From contig JAFDYT010000001.1 of NCBI GenBank assembly GCA_018266055.1, positions 310,001 to 374,000 of the forward strand: a DNA stretch of 64,000 bases, written 5' to 3'. Numbering within the stretch: position 1 is the first letter of the stretch; every line of letters begins with the position of its first letter. Made by a program: the position numbers and the translations under genes. Source of the DNA: Bacteroidota bacterium. GTDB lineage: Bacteria > Bacteroidota > Bacteroidia > Cytophagales > Cyclobacteriaceae. The notes under the pieces are model-generated. The model did not search any database. It worked only from the letters and a program-made list of their open reading frames with translations, and was not told the origin of the DNA. Positions 8,845 through 17,947 of the stretch are shown here, piece after piece.

Positions 8845-9861
8845 ATGATCACAAAGAAAAAAGTATTGTTGACTGGAGGAGCCGGATACATTGGCGCTCA
8901 CACCGCGGTAGAATTTGTGCAGCAAGGATATGACGTGGTGTTGATCGATGATTTTTCTAAGAGCGATGACACATTGCTTGCCGGCATCGAAAAAATTATT
9001 GGCAGCAAACCTGTTTTCTTTAAGGGCGATTGCAAAGACCGTCAGTTTCTCGACAAACTATTTTCTGAACATAAGTTTGACAGCGTCATTCATTTTGCGG
9101 CTTACAAGTCAGTCAACGAGTCGGTCGGCAACCCCTTGATGTATTATGAAAATAACCTTGGGTCGATGGTTGCGTTGCTTGACACGATGAAGAAGCATGT
9201 TGTAAATGAGATCATTTTTTCGTCATCGTGTACCGTGTATGGCCAGCCCGATAGCATTCCGGTTGATGAAACTGCTCCCTTCAAACGTGCAGAATCTCCT
9301 TACGGCGCCACCAAGCAGATGAATGAACGCATTTTAGAAGACGAAGTGATAGCCAATAAAAATCTGAAAGCAATTTCTCTTCGTTACTTTAATCCGGTTG
9401 GCGCTCATCCGTCAGCACTCATTGGGGAAATGCCGATCGGCGTGCCCGGAAACCTTGTTCCTTTCGTCACGCAGACAGCCGCCGGCTTGCGACAAAAACT
9501 CACGGTGTTTGGCAGCGATTACAACACGACTGATGGGAGTTGTGTGCGCGATTACATTCACGTGGTAGATGTGGCTCAGGCGCACGTGGCGGCGCTCGAA
9601 AAGATTAACGACATGCCCGGAAGGAATGAAATTTTTAACCTTGGCACTGGCGAAGGCGTTTCGGTGCTTGAGTTAGTGAAGAAGTTTATGGAAGTAACGG
9701 GCGTGAAATTGAATTATGAACTTGGCCCGCGCCGCCCGGGTGATATTGAAAAAGTGTACGCCGATCCGAGCAAAGCCAAAAGACTTTTGGGCTGGCAAAC
9801 AAAACTGAAACTTGAAGATGCTTTGCGCGATGCTTGGCGCTGGCAACAAAAATTAGGATAA
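8845..9861 (+). CDS. galE: UDP-glucose 4-epimerase
   Basis: A 338-residue extended short-chain dehydrogenase beginning one base after the preceding stop codon. Motifs: G-G-A-G-Y-I-G at 11-17, a serine-rich S-S-S-C-T-V-Y-G strand near 126-133, and catalytic Y153/K157 in Y-G-A-T-K. R-Y-F-N-P-V-G-A-H-P and the V-R-D-Y-I-H-V-V-D segment are characteristic of GalE. It interconverts UDP-glucose and UDP-galactose, and possibly the N-acetyl forms, supplying galactose-type donors for the glycan. Its placement inside the wbp-like run suggests it could also set the configuration of the hexosamine used there. Confidence 0.9.
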   Translation: MITKKKVLLTGGAGYIGAHTAVEFVQQGYDVVLIDDFSKSDDTLLAGIEKIIGSKPVFFKGDCKDRQFLDKLFSEHKFDSVIHFAAYKSVNESVGNPLMYYENNLGSMVALLDTMKKHVVNEIIFSSSCTVYGQPDSIPVDETAPFKRAESPYGATKQMNERILEDEVIANKNLKAISLRYFNPVGAHPSALIGEMPIGVPGNLVPFVTQTAAGLRQKLTVFGSDYNTTDGSCVRDYIHVVDVAQAHVAALEKINDMPGRNEIFNLGTGEGVSVLELVKKFMEVTGVKLNYELGPRRPGDIEKVYADPSKAKRLLGWQTKLKLEDALRDAWRWQQKLG

Positions 9862-9873
9862 AATTTTATAGTT

Positions 9874-11001
9874 ATGGCAGAAATCAAAATGGTCGATCTA
9901 AAAGGGCAGTATCTGCGGATCAAAAACGAGATAGATGCAGCTATCCAGGAAGTATTGCTCTCAACTGCTTTTATTCAGGGTCCGCAAGTAAAATCGTTCG
10001 CGCAAGCGCTTTCAAAAGATAATCAGGGAGTTCATGTCATCCCTTGTGCTAACGGAACGGATGCATTGCAAATCGCCATGATGACGCTAGGCCTTAAGCC
10101 TGGCGATGAGGTAATTCTTCCTGTACATACTTATGTAGCTACGGCAGAGGTGATTGCCTTGCTCGGCCTTGTGCCTGTCTTTATCGATGTGAATCCAAAT
10201 ACTTTTAACATCGAAGTCAATCAGATCGAAAGCAAGATCACACCGCTCACCAAAGCAATTGTACCGGTACATCTGTATGGCCAATGTGCCGACATGGAGC
10301 CCATCATGAAAATTGCCCAGATGAATAATCTGTTCGTGATCGAAGACTTAGCACAAGCATTAGGTGCCGACTATACGTTTTCTGATGGCTCGGTGAAGCG
10401 CGCCGGAACCATCGGCGACATTGGTTGCACGTCTTTCTTCCCGTCAAAGAATCTTGGTTGCTATGGTGATGGAGGGGCTATCTTTACCAACGATGCTGAA
10501 CTCGCAAAAAAAATTCAGATCACCGCCAATCACGGCCAAACGGTAAAGTACCAGCACGACAGCATCGGAGTGAATAGCAGGCTTGACACGTTGCAGGCAG
10601 CTATCCTTCAGGTGAAATTAAAATACCTCGCTGAATATACCCGGAAGCGAAATGAAGTCGCTGATTTTTATGACAAGCATCTCGCCAATGTGTCGTTTGT
10701 TCAAACTCCATTTCGGGCGGTTAACTCGTCGCATGTGTTTCATCAATACACAATCAAGACAAAAGGCATCGACCGCGATAAGTTTAAAAAATACCTGGAG
10801 GAAAACGGCGTGCCGTCCATGATTTATTACCCGATACCACTACATTTTCAAAAAGCTTATTCCAGAAAGCAATTTGGAGAAGGATCATTTCCGGTAACGG
10901 AGAAGCTTTCAAAAACAGTTCTTTCGTTACCCATTCACACGGAGATGACCAACGATGAATTGTCATACATTTGCGACGTGATTAAAAAATATCATGCCTG
11001 A
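9874..11001 (+). CDS. DegT/DnrJ/EryC1/StrS (WbpE-like) sugar aminotransferase
   Basis: A 375-residue PLP-dependent aminotransferase of the sugar aminotransferase family. The A-N-G-T-D-A-L cofactor-binding motif is at 59-65, E-D-L-A-Q-A-L-G at 157-164, and the Schiff-base lysine K192 is in F-F-P-S-K-N-L-G. A conserved [12 protein letters not shown] segment follows. Enzymes of this kind transfer an amino group from glutamate to a keto sugar nucleotide. Placed between a WbpA-like dehydrogenase and a WbpD-like acetyltransferase, it most likely aminates C3 of a UDP-3-keto-2-acetamido-uronate. Its last eight bases overlap the next gene. Confidence 0.88.
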   Translation: MAEIKMVDLKGQYLRIKNEIDAAIQEVLLSTAFIQGPQVKSFAQALSKDNQGVHVIPCANGTDALQIAMMTLGLKPGDEVILPVHTYVATAEVIALLGLVPVFIDVNPNTFNIEVNQIESKITPLTKAIVPVHLYGQCADMEPIMKIAQMNNLFVIEDLAQALGADYTFSDGSVKRAGTIGDIGCTSFFPSKNLGCYGDGGAIFTNDAELAKKIQITANHGQTVKYQHDSIGVNSRLDTLQAAILQVKLKYLAEYTRKRNEVADFYDKHLANVSFVQTPFRAVNSSHVFHQYTIKTKGIDRDKFKKYLEENGVPSMIYYPIPLHFQKAYSRKQFGEGSFPVTEKLSKTVLSLPIHTEMTNDELSYICDVIKKYHA

Positions 11002-11578
11002 CACTAAAAAATATTTTGCTCATCCCAGTGCCATCATTGATGATGGTTGCGAAATAGGTGAGGGAACTAAAATCTGGCACTTCTCGCACATCATGCCCAA
11101 TTGTAAAATAGGTGCGCAGTGCAACATTGGGCAAAACGTAGTGATATCGCCCGACGTAGTGTTGGGAAAGAATGTGAAAGTACAAAACAATGTGTCCATA
11201 TATACGGGGGTGATCTGCGAAGACGATGTTTTTCTCGGGCCATCGATGGTGTTTACCAACGTCACCAATCCGCGTAGCGCAGTGAATCGTAAAAACCAAT
11301 ACGCAAGAACAGTGGTGAAGAAAGGCGCGTCCATCGGAGCTAATGCCACAATAGTATGTGGCCACGACATTGGCGAATTTGCATTCATAGGGGCCGGCGC
11401 AGTAGTTACAAAAAATGTTCCGGCTTATGCACTCGTCATCGGTAACCCGGCAAAGCAAACGGGTTGGATGAGTGAGTACGGACATAAACTGAATTTTAAT
11501 AAGGAAGGTGAAGCTACTTGCCCCGAAAGCGGCGAGAAATATTTGTTGAGACAAGGAACGGTAAAGAAAGTATCATGA
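10994..11578 (+). CDS. WbpD-like sugar N-acetyltransferase (left-handed beta-helix)
   Basis: 194 residues built of hexapeptide repeats ([LIV]-G-x-x-x-x turns through most of residues 8-150), the trimeric left-handed beta-helix acetyltransferase fold. The segments around [16 protein letters not shown] and V-I-G-N-P-A-K-Q are typical of WbpD-type enzymes, which use acetyl-CoA to acetylate the 3-amino group of UDP-2-acetamido-3-amino-2,3-dideoxyglucuronate. It overlaps the aminotransferase gene by eight bases and the next gene by four, consistent with sequential steps made in coordinated amounts. A long antisense open frame over it is a shadow. Confidence 0.86.
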   Translation: MPDTKKYFAHPSAIIDDGCEIGEGTKIWHFSHIMPNCKIGAQCNIGQNVVISPDVVLGKNVKVQNNVSIYTGVICEDDVFLGPSMVFTNVTNPRSAVNRKNQYARTVVKKGASIGANATIVCGHDIGEFAFIGAGAVVTKNVPAYALVIGNPAKQTGWMSEYGHKLNFNKEGEATCPESGEKYLLRQGTVKKVS

Positions 11579-12474
11579 AAAATTTCGCATTGATCGGAGC
11601 GGCTGGCTATATCGCTCCGCGCCACTTGCAGGCCATCAAAGACACCGGAAATAATCTGGTGGCTGCGCTCGATAGATTTGACAGTGTAGGTATAATGGAT
11701 TCGTATTTTCCGCACGCTGATTTTTTTACAGAGTTCGAGCGCTTCGACAGACATATCGACAAACTTAAGCGCCTCGGGCAGAAGATCGACTACGTGAGCA
11801 TCTGTTCCCCAAATTATCTTCACGATTCACACATTCGTTTCGGGCTTCGTCATCATGCCGATGCCATTTGCGAGAAGCCGTTGGTATTGAATCCATGGAA
11901 TGTGGATGCCCTTGAGGAAATTGAAAAAGAAACAGGTCGGCGCGTGTTCACGATTTTGCAGTTGCGCCTTCATCCAAACATTATTCAATTGAAGAAAGAA
12001 ATTGAAGCGGCATCCGCCGACAAGATGTTTGATGTTGATCTGAACTATATCACTTCGCGTGGAAAATGGTACCACCACAGTTGGAAAGGCGATGAAAATA
12101 AATCGGGTGGAATTGCCACCAACATCGGTATTCATTTTTTTGACATGTTGTTGTGGGTGTTTGGAAGTTTAAAAAGTATTCAAATCAAATCCTATGAAGC
12201 GGATTCTGCTTCTGGTTACCTCGAACTTCAGAAGGCACGTGTGCATTGGCGTTTGAGCATCAACGAAGAGCATCTTCCCGCCGAGGTGAAGGCCAAAGGA
12301 AAACGAACCTTCCGCTCACTTACAATGAATGGAAAAGAAATTGAATTCAGCGATGGCTTCACCGATCTTCACACGACGAGCTACAAGGAAATATTAGCTG
12401 GCAGAGGATTTGGTTTGGCAGATGCAAGACCGTCGATAGAATTGGCGCATGAAATAAGACCTAAAAGAGGTTAG
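11575..12474 (+). CDS. Gfo/Idh/MocA oxidoreductase (WbpB/WlbA-like)
   Basis: 299 residues starting at the ATG at 11575, which overlaps the upstream stop (ATGA). A longer frame from 11518 lies inside the acetyltransferase gene. The N-terminal Rossmann fold has L-I-G-A-A-G-Y-I-A, and the family E-K-P motif is at residues 100-102, followed by [11 protein letters not shown], very typical of WlbA/WbpB. I-G-I-H-F-F-D supplies the conserved active-site histidine. It should oxidise C3 of UDP-N-acetyl-glucosaminuronate to the 3-keto form that the aminotransferase uses. It is slightly shorter than usual relatives. It closes a complete A-E-D-B set. Confidence 0.86.
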   Translation: MKNFALIGAAGYIAPRHLQAIKDTGNNLVAALDRFDSVGIMDSYFPHADFFTEFERFDRHIDKLKRLGQKIDYVSICSPNYLHDSHIRFGLRHHADAICEKPLVLNPWNVDALEEIEKETGRRVFTILQLRLHPNIIQLKKEIEAASADKMFDVDLNYITSRGKWYHHSWKGDENKSGGIATNIGIHFFDMLLWVFGSLKSIQIKSYEADSASGYLELQKARVHWRLSINEEHLPAEVKAKGKRTFRSLTMNGKEIEFSDGFTDLHTTSYKEILAGRGFGLADARPSIELAHEIRPKRG

Positions 12475-12532
12475 GACTTTAATTTAGACGATCTGATTAA
12501 CTCAGGTTTTACTCATTAATAATTCAATTGCG

Positions 12533-13411
12533 ATGAAAGGAATTATTTTAGCAGGGGGCTCTGGTACGCGGCTTTATCCGCTCACCAAATCGGTATCGAA
12601 GCAGTTGCTTCCGATCTACGACAAGCCCATGATTTATTATCCATTGTCGGTGTTGATGCTGGCGAACATTCGCGAGATACTGATCATCACCACTCCGCAT
12701 GAGCAAATTCTTTTCAAAAACCTTTTGGGCGATGGTAGCCAGTTCGGATTGAAACTTGAATATCGCGTTCAGCCGTCGCCAGATGGTCTCGCACAGGCGT
12801 TTCTTATTGGTGAAACTTTTATCGGCGATGACTCTGTATGCCTGGTGCTCGGCGATAATATTTTTTATGGCTACAATTTTTCTCAAATGCTGGAAGATGC
12901 AAGTACATTAAAAAAGGGAGCCACTGTGTTTGGGTATTATGTCAACGACCCTGATCGTTATGGTGTGGTTGAGTTTGACAAAGGCGGAAAAGTAATTTCT
13001 ATTGAAGAAAAGCCAAAGGAGCCAAAGTCAAACTACGCGGTCACTGGCCTGTATTTTTATGACAACAGTGTGGTGGCGCGGGCGAAGAAGATAAAGCCAT
13101 CGCCCCGTGGCGAGTTGGAAATCACAGATTTAAATAGGGCCTATCTTGATGACGGAATTTTGAATGTAAAGCTGCTGGGTCGAGGTATGGCATGGCTAGA
13201 TACAGGCACGCATGAATCGCTGCTGAGAGCATCTAATTTTGTGGAATCGATCGAAGAACGACAAGGTTTGAAGATTGCCTGCCTTGAAGAAATTGCTTAC
13301 CACAAAGGATACATTTCAAGAGAGACGTTGCTCGAACTGGCCAAGCCACTCAGTAAAAATCAATATGGTCAATACCTGATCAAAATAGCTAACGAAAAAT
13401 TTCTTCTATGA
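12533..13411 (+). CDS. rfbA: Glucose-1-phosphate thymidylyltransferase
   Basis: A 292-residue nucleotidyltransferase with the signature [13 protein letters not shown] at 6-18, then [18 protein letters not shown] and W-L-D-T-G-T-H, all diagnostic of RmlA. It joins dTTP and glucose 1-phosphate to give dTDP-glucose, the entry step of dTDP-deoxysugar synthesis, and is usually feedback-inhibited by the end product. It begins 58 bases after the preceding operon and overlaps rfbC by four bases. No clear TAnnTTTG element lies just upstream, so it may be co-transcribed with the run before it. Confidence 0.95.
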   Translation: MKGIILAGGSGTRLYPLTKSVSKQLLPIYDKPMIYYPLSVLMLANIREILIITTPHEQILFKNLLGDGSQFGLKLEYRVQPSPDGLAQAFLIGETFIGDDSVCLVLGDNIFYGYNFSQMLEDASTLKKGATVFGYYVNDPDRYGVVEFDKGGKVISIEEKPKEPKSNYAVTGLYFYDNSVVARAKKIKPSPRGELEITDLNRAYLDDGILNVKLLGRGMAWLDTGTHESLLRASNFVESIEERQGLKIACLEEIAYHKGYISRETLLELAKPLSKNQYGQYLIKIANEKFLL

Positions 13412-13968
13412 GCAAAGTGAAGTTGATTGAGACTGGGTTTGACGATTTATTCATAATTGAAACAACGCGATTTGGTGATGCACGTGGCTATTTTTCAGAG
13501 ACCTATAATTACCGCGATTTGAAATCTTTGGGCATAGACATTCGCTTTGTTCAGGATAATCAATCCAAGTCCGCGCGGGGAGTAATGAGAGGACTGCATT
13601 ATCAAAATGCACCTCACGCACAAACTAAAATGGTGCGAGTGCTGTCAGGTAAAATTCTCGATGTCGTTGTTGATATGCGGAAGCATAAGAAGACTTTTGG
13701 AAAGACCTTTCAGGTGGAATTGACAGCAGAAGACGCCAGGCAATTCTTGGTTCCTAAAGGCTTTGCTCATGGATTTGTGGTATTAAGTGATAGCGCGGAG
13801 ATTTTATATAAGACTGATGATTTTCATTTTCCAGAGCTTGAGGGCGGAATAATTTTTAACGACCCGGATTTGAAAATTGATTGGAAGATACCTGAACATG
13901 AGCTGATCATTTCCGATCGCGACAAAAAACATCCTACACTAGCAACGGCTACATTTAACTTTAAGTAA
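13408..13968 (+). CDS. rfbC: dTDP-4-dehydrorhamnose 3,5-epimerase
   Basis: A 186-residue cupin-fold epimerase. Family motifs visible are [18 protein letters not shown], the R-G-L-H-Y-Q segment with catalytic H64, and V-P-K-G-F-A-H-G-F. It inverts C3 and C5 of the dTDP-4-keto-6-deoxyglucose made by RfbB. The ATG overlaps the rfbA stop by four bases and its last base overlaps the rfbB start, indicating a coupled trio. The expected reductase gene rfbD is not in this window, so the final sugar could be rhamnose (with rfbD elsewhere) or another deoxysugar. Confidence 0.94.
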   Translation: MSKVKLIETGFDDLFIIETTRFGDARGYFSETYNYRDLKSLGIDIRFVQDNQSKSARGVMRGLHYQNAPHAQTKMVRVLSGKILDVVVDMRKHKKTFGKTFQVELTAEDARQFLVPKGFAHGFVVLSDSAEILYKTDDFHFPELEGGIIFNDPDLKIDWKIPEHELIISDRDKKHPTLATATFNFK

Positions 13969-14981
13969 TGAAAACTATCCTGATTACCGGTGGAGCCGGT
14001 TTTATTGGCTCAAACTTTGTAATTCACTTTCTTCAGACACATCCTGAATACCGTGTTGTAAACCTGGATGCACTGACGTACGCTGGTAATCTGTCAAATC
14101 TTAAAGAAATAAAGGATCATTCCCGCTATGTATTTGTAAAAGGTGACATCCTCGACCGGCCACTGCTGGAAAATTTGTTTACCCAATACGCAATCGCAGG
14201 CGTAATTCACTTTGCGGCAGAATCGCATGTGGATAATTCAATCTCAGGCCCGGAAGCATTTATTCGCACCAATGTGCTTGGCACTTTTACAATTCTGGAT
14301 GTGGCAAGAAAAAACTGGATGGATGCACCATTTAAACCCAAAGCTGATAGAAAGGAAAATCGCTTCCTCCACATCTCCACCGACGAAGTATATGGCAGCC
14401 TGGGAGAAACAGGGTTGTTCACCGAGCAAACTCCTTACGCTCCCAACAGCCCGTACTCAGCCTCGAAGGCAAGCAGCGACATGTTGGTGCGAAGTTATTT
14501 TCATACGTATGGGATGAACGTGGTCACCACCAACTGTTCTAACAATTATGGTCCGAAGCAGCACAAGGAAAAACTCATTCCCACGATCATCCGCACGGCG
14601 CTAGCCGAAAAATCAATTCCCATCTATGGCGATGGAAAGAATGTACGCGATTGGCTGTATGTGCTTGATCACGTCAAAGGCATTGATCTTGCTTTCCATG
14701 AAGGCAAGGCCGGAGAAACCTACAATATCGGTGGACGAAACGAGCGCAACAACAATCAAATCGCAAAGACGGTGTGTACAATTCTTGATCAGCTAAAGCC
14801 AAGGTCAAACGGCAAGTCGTATAGCGAGTTGATCACCTATGTTCAGGATAGAGCCGGTCATGATAAGCGCTACGCCATTGATGCCACCAAAATCGAGACG
14901 CAGCTCCACTGGAAAGCGGATGAAAATTTTGATAGTGGAATTCTAAAAACGGTGAAGTGGTACCTGGATCAGGTAGTTTGA
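13968..14981 (+). CDS. rfbB: dTDP-glucose 4,6-dehydratase
   Basis: 337 residues with G-G-A-G-F-I-G-S at 8-15 for NAD binding, S-T-D-E-V-Y-G at 137-143 (the active-site T-D-E triad), and Y163/K167 in Y-S-A-S-K. N-C-S-N-N-Y-G-P and D-W-L-Y-V-L-D-H complete the RmlB pattern. It dehydrates dTDP-glucose to dTDP-4-keto-6-deoxyglucose. It is the last gene of the polysaccharide locus. Its final 13 bases overlap the convergent uvrC gene, marking a sharp boundary with housekeeping DNA. Confidence 0.95.
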   Translation: MKTILITGGAGFIGSNFVIHFLQTHPEYRVVNLDALTYAGNLSNLKEIKDHSRYVFVKGDILDRPLLENLFTQYAIAGVIHFAAESHVDNSISGPEAFIRTNVLGTFTILDVARKNWMDAPFKPKADRKENRFLHISTDEVYGSLGETGLFTEQTPYAPNSPYSASKASSDMLVRSYFHTYGMNVVTTNCSNNYGPKQHKEKLIPTIIRTALAEKSIPIYGDGKNVRDWLYVLDHVKGIDLAFHEGKAGETYNIGGRNERNNNQIAKTVCTILDQLKPRSNGKSYSELITYVQDRAGHDKRYAIDATKIETQLHWKADENFDSGILKTVKWYLDQVV

Positions 14982-16789
14982 TCTGTGCGAATACTTTCAA
15001 GTTTTTCTGCTGCCTTCTCGCCAATCAAATCAATTAATTCTTCTCTTGAAGCTTCCTTAATTTTTTTTACCGACTTGAAGTGAGCCAATAATTTGTCGGC
15101 TGTTTTTTTGCCGATGCCGGGAATACTTTCCAGTTCGGTCACAAAAGTATTTTTACTTCGCTTGAGTCGGTGAAAGGTAATGGCAAACCGGTGCGCTTCA
15201 TCGCGGATTTGTTGAATGAGCATAAGTCCCGGCGATTTTTTACTAATCAGCAGCGGAAGCGGATCTTCTGGGTAATAGATTTCTTCTAATTTCTTCGCGA
15301 TGCCCACAATAGGGATTTTTCCATACAAGCCTAATTCTTTCAGGGCGTCGCACGCGTGGCTCAGCTGACCCTTGCCACCGTCTACAATGATGAGGCTGGG
15401 GTACTCGCTTTGCTCTTCCATGATTCGCTTGTAGCGTCGGGAAACAATTTCTTTCATCGAAGCAAAATCGTCAGGACCTACTACTGTTTTGATATTGAAG
15501 TGGCGATATCCTTTTTTGTCGGGCTTGCCGTCAACAAACCGCACCATCGATGCGACGGGGTTAGTACCTTGAAAATTTGAATTGTCGAAACATTCGATAA
15601 TTTTTGGAAGTTGCACGAGCCGGAGGTTTTCCTGAAGAATAGTGAGCACCTCGTTCTTCTTCGATTTTCTCGACTCTTTCTCAATTTCTTTTTCACGCTT
15701 CAGGTACAATGCGTTTTTAAGCGACAGGTCCACCAGCTTTCTTTTGTCGCCGATTTGAGGCACCACATTTTCAAAATCGTCTGATTTTAAAGAAAGGGGA
15801 ATATTGGTATACACTTCAGGGTTGTCGCTGTGATAGGTGAACCTAAGTTCCGCGACAGCGAAGTTCAAAATATCTTCATCGCTCTCCTCCAGTTTCTTTT
15901 TCACTTCCGTATTCTTCGAAAAGATTATAGCCCCTTCTTTGATTTGCATGTAGTTGAGGAAGGCTTCCGTGTCGGTACTGGTGATCGTTACCACGTCGAT
16001 GTTGGTAAGTTTTCGGTTGACGACGAGCGACTTCGACTGAAAGTTTTCGAGCAAATCGAGCTTGCGTTTAAAGAAGGCTGCCTTTTCAAATTCCAGTTTT
16101 GCAGACGATTCATTCATCCGCTCTACAAAAGCATCTTCAATAATACTGAGGTCGCCCTTCAGGATGTTTCGCGCCTGGGCGATTTCGTCAAGATAATTTT
16201 TTTCGTCTTGCAGCCCTTCGCACGGGCCTTTGCAATTGCCGATATGAAACTCAAGACAAACCTTGAATTTTTTCTGCTGAATATTGTCTTCTGACAATAA
16301 CAAATTGCACGTGCGGATCGAATACAATTGCCGAACCAGGTCTAACACATTTTTCATGGACACTACACTGCTGTACGGCCCGAAATATTCCCCTTGTCGG
16401 GGAATGTATTTGCGCGTAGAAATAATTCGTGGAAACGGCTCCTTTAAAATACAGAGGTAAGGATACGTCTTGTCGTCTTTGAGGAGGATGTTGTATTTCG
16501 GTTGGTTTTGCTTGATGAAATTGTTTTCCATCAGTAAAGCGTCAAACTCGGTGTTGGCTAGGGTAAACTCAATCCGGGCAATTTCGGAAACAAGCTTCTC
16601 CGTCTTCCGGTTGTATTGCGACTGCTTGTTGAAGTAACTGCTTACGCGCTTTTTCAGACTTTTGGCTTTGCCGACATAGATCAGCGTTCCCTCTTCATTA
16701 TAATACCGGTAAACTCCGGGTGTATCGGGGAGCGAGGCAATTGCTTTTTTTATCGGATCGGTTGTTTCCAAGATTTTTCCAAATTTCAA
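14969..16789 (-). CDS. uvrC: Excinuclease ABC subunit C
   Basis: 606 residues, close to the usual 600-610. Order: GIY-YIG nuclease domain (P-G-V-Y-R-Y-Y and I-Y-V-G-K-A at about 24-45) for the 3' incision; a cysteine-bearing linker; a UVR helix pair (F-E-K-A-A-F-F-K-R-K) that binds UvrB; the RNase H-like domain for the 5' incision; and C-terminal helix-hairpin-helix motifs (I-P-G-I-G-K-K-T-A-D-K-L). It performs dual incision in nucleotide excision repair. It is divergent from the secreted-protein gene at 16885 and converges on rfbB with a 13-base overlap. Confidence 0.96.
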   Translation of the reverse strand: MKFGKILETTDPIKKAIASLPDTPGVYRYYNEEGTLIYVGKAKSLKKRVSSYFNKQSQYNRKTEKLVSEIARIEFTLANTEFDALLMENNFIKQNQPKYNILLKDDKTYPYLCILKEPFPRIISTRKYIPRQGEYFGPYSSVVSMKNVLDLVRQLYSIRTCNLLLSEDNIQQKKFKVCLEFHIGNCKGPCEGLQDEKNYLDEIAQARNILKGDLSIIEDAFVERMNESSAKLEFEKAAFFKRKLDLLENFQSKSLVVNRKLTNIDVVTITSTDTEAFLNYMQIKEGAIIFSKNTEVKKKLEESDEDILNFAVAELRFTYHSDNPEVYTNIPLSLKSDDFENVVPQIGDKRKLVDLSLKNALYLKREKEIEKESRKSKKNEVLTILQENLRLVQLPKIIECFDNSNFQGTNPVASMVRFVDGKPDKKGYRHFNIKTVVGPDDFASMKEIVSRRYKRIMEEQSEYPSLIIVDGGKGQLSHACDALKELGLYGKIPIVGIAKKLEEIYYPEDPLPLLISKKSPGLMLIQQIRDEAHRFAITFHRLKRSKNTFVTELESIPGIGKKTADKLLAHFKSVKKIKEASREELIDLIGEKAAEKLESIRTDQTT

Positions 16790-16884
16790 TATTATCCAGA
16801 TAAGAAATGGTAAGGTCGTTCATTTTTCGCTTTCTTGAAAAATCGTAGCATTTTTGAGTTGGGATTACCTGAATTTTAAAACAA

Positions 16885-17946
16885 ATGCCCCTGAAAAAAT
16901 TTGTCGCTTTCAAGTTCAGCCTGCTCTTATCGATAACGCTTCTGGCTCAGAAAAAAAAGCCTGATTATTACGAGCCTGGTAAAATCACTTTTTACTATAA
17001 CGTAAATTGGGAATTGACGACGCAGGAGAAATCTGTGGTGAAGCGGGAAGCCTATTTCAATTTAAAGGATATGGTTTTCGACGGGGTTTATTCTGATTCC
17101 AACGCCGACGGCAAAGTGGTGGAGGAAGGGTATTATGCTCATGGTAAGAAAAGCGGTATGCAAACAGAATACTATAATGATCGCTCAATAAAATCGACCA
17201 TTGAATATACTGGCGGCGATTTTATAATCTGGCAAAAAATGAATCCAGATAAAACGTATGAAGTGATTCGCGGTACAGGCAAGTTTACCGCCAATTACTA
17301 TTACTTTTTCGACTGGTACCTGAAGTCAGGAACAATGACCGGAGAATTTTTAAATGGGAAGAAAGTGGGCCAATGGACGTATTATAATTCAACGAAAGTT
17401 AAAACTGATGTAGAGCATTACAAGAACGGAAAACTCATAGATAGGTATGTGTTCACGAAGAACGATTCCGCTGCCGCCACTTCGGGAAAAGAAATAATAC
17501 TTTCGGTGAACGCCATCCTTACCGAATCGCTTGCCTTCGATAAAACTGCATTCACCAATACCAACCAGTTTTTCGAAAGCCAGGTAGCATACCCCGCTGA
17601 CTTTAATCGCACGGTAACGTACCCCGGTGGCATCCGGCGGCTGCTTTTTCTTTTATCTGAACAGACCGGTGTGCCGGAAAATAATTTACTCATGATTAAG
17701 TTGAAGATTGACGAACATGGGCAAATACTGAAAACCAATGTCATCGTTTCTGTTGATGAAGATACCGATAATCGGGGGCTTGAAGTTCTTAAACTACACG
17801 AACCACGGCTGGCGCCAGCCTTTTCTAATGGCAAACCAATAGCTTCTACTATTTACCTTCCCGTATCGGGCGGCGAAAAATGGTTGAAGATGCTACAGGA
17901 GGCTCCTACCGAGTGGCTTCTCGATCCGAATAATTTCCTGAACTAA
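16885..17946 (+). CDS. Secreted MORN-like repeat protein with TonB-C-like end
   Basis: 353 residues with a likely signal peptide (basic start, hydrophobic segment to about residue 21, A-Q). Residues about 60-200 hold repeated G-x-Y and G-K-K-x-G-x-x-x-Y-Y units like the MORN/YwqK-type repeats common in Bacteroidota. Residues about 240-340 resemble a TonB C-terminal domain (I-D-E-H-G-Q-I, then V-L-K-L and P-A-F-S-N-G-K-P). That suggests a periplasmic or surface protein, not a classical energy transducer, as there is no obvious inner-membrane anchor apart from the signal peptide. It ends one base before the convergent penicillin-binding protein gene. Function is unknown. Confidence 0.6.
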   Translation: MPLKKFVAFKFSLLLSITLLAQKKKPDYYEPGKITFYYNVNWELTTQEKSVVKREAYFNLKDMVFDGVYSDSNADGKVVEEGYYAHGKKSGMQTEYYNDRSIKSTIEYTGGDFIIWQKMNPDKTYEVIRGTGKFTANYYYFFDWYLKSGTMTGEFLNGKKVGQWTYYNSTKVKTDVEHYKNGKLIDRYVFTKNDSAAATSGKEIILSVNAILTESLAFDKTAFTNTNQFFESQVAYPADFNRTVTYPGGIRRLLFLLSEQTGVPENNLLMIKLKIDEHGQILKTNVIVSVDEDTDNRGLEVLKLHEPRLAPAFSNGKPIASTIYLPVSGGEKWLKMLQEAPTEWLLDPNNFLN

Positions 17947-17947
17947 A

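Noticed and set aside
10982-11554. 190-residue antisense open frame over the acetyltransferase gene
   Set aside because: The sense strand encodes a clear hexapeptide-repeat acetyltransferase; the antisense translation has no recognisable motif or start signal.
11425-11823. 132-residue minus-strand open frame across the acetyltransferase/oxidoreductase junction
   Set aside because: It crosses two overlapping sense genes with strong family motifs.
15830-16294. 154-residue plus-strand open frame inside uvrC
   Set aside because: uvrC motifs run through this region on the other strand; the frame is a shadow.
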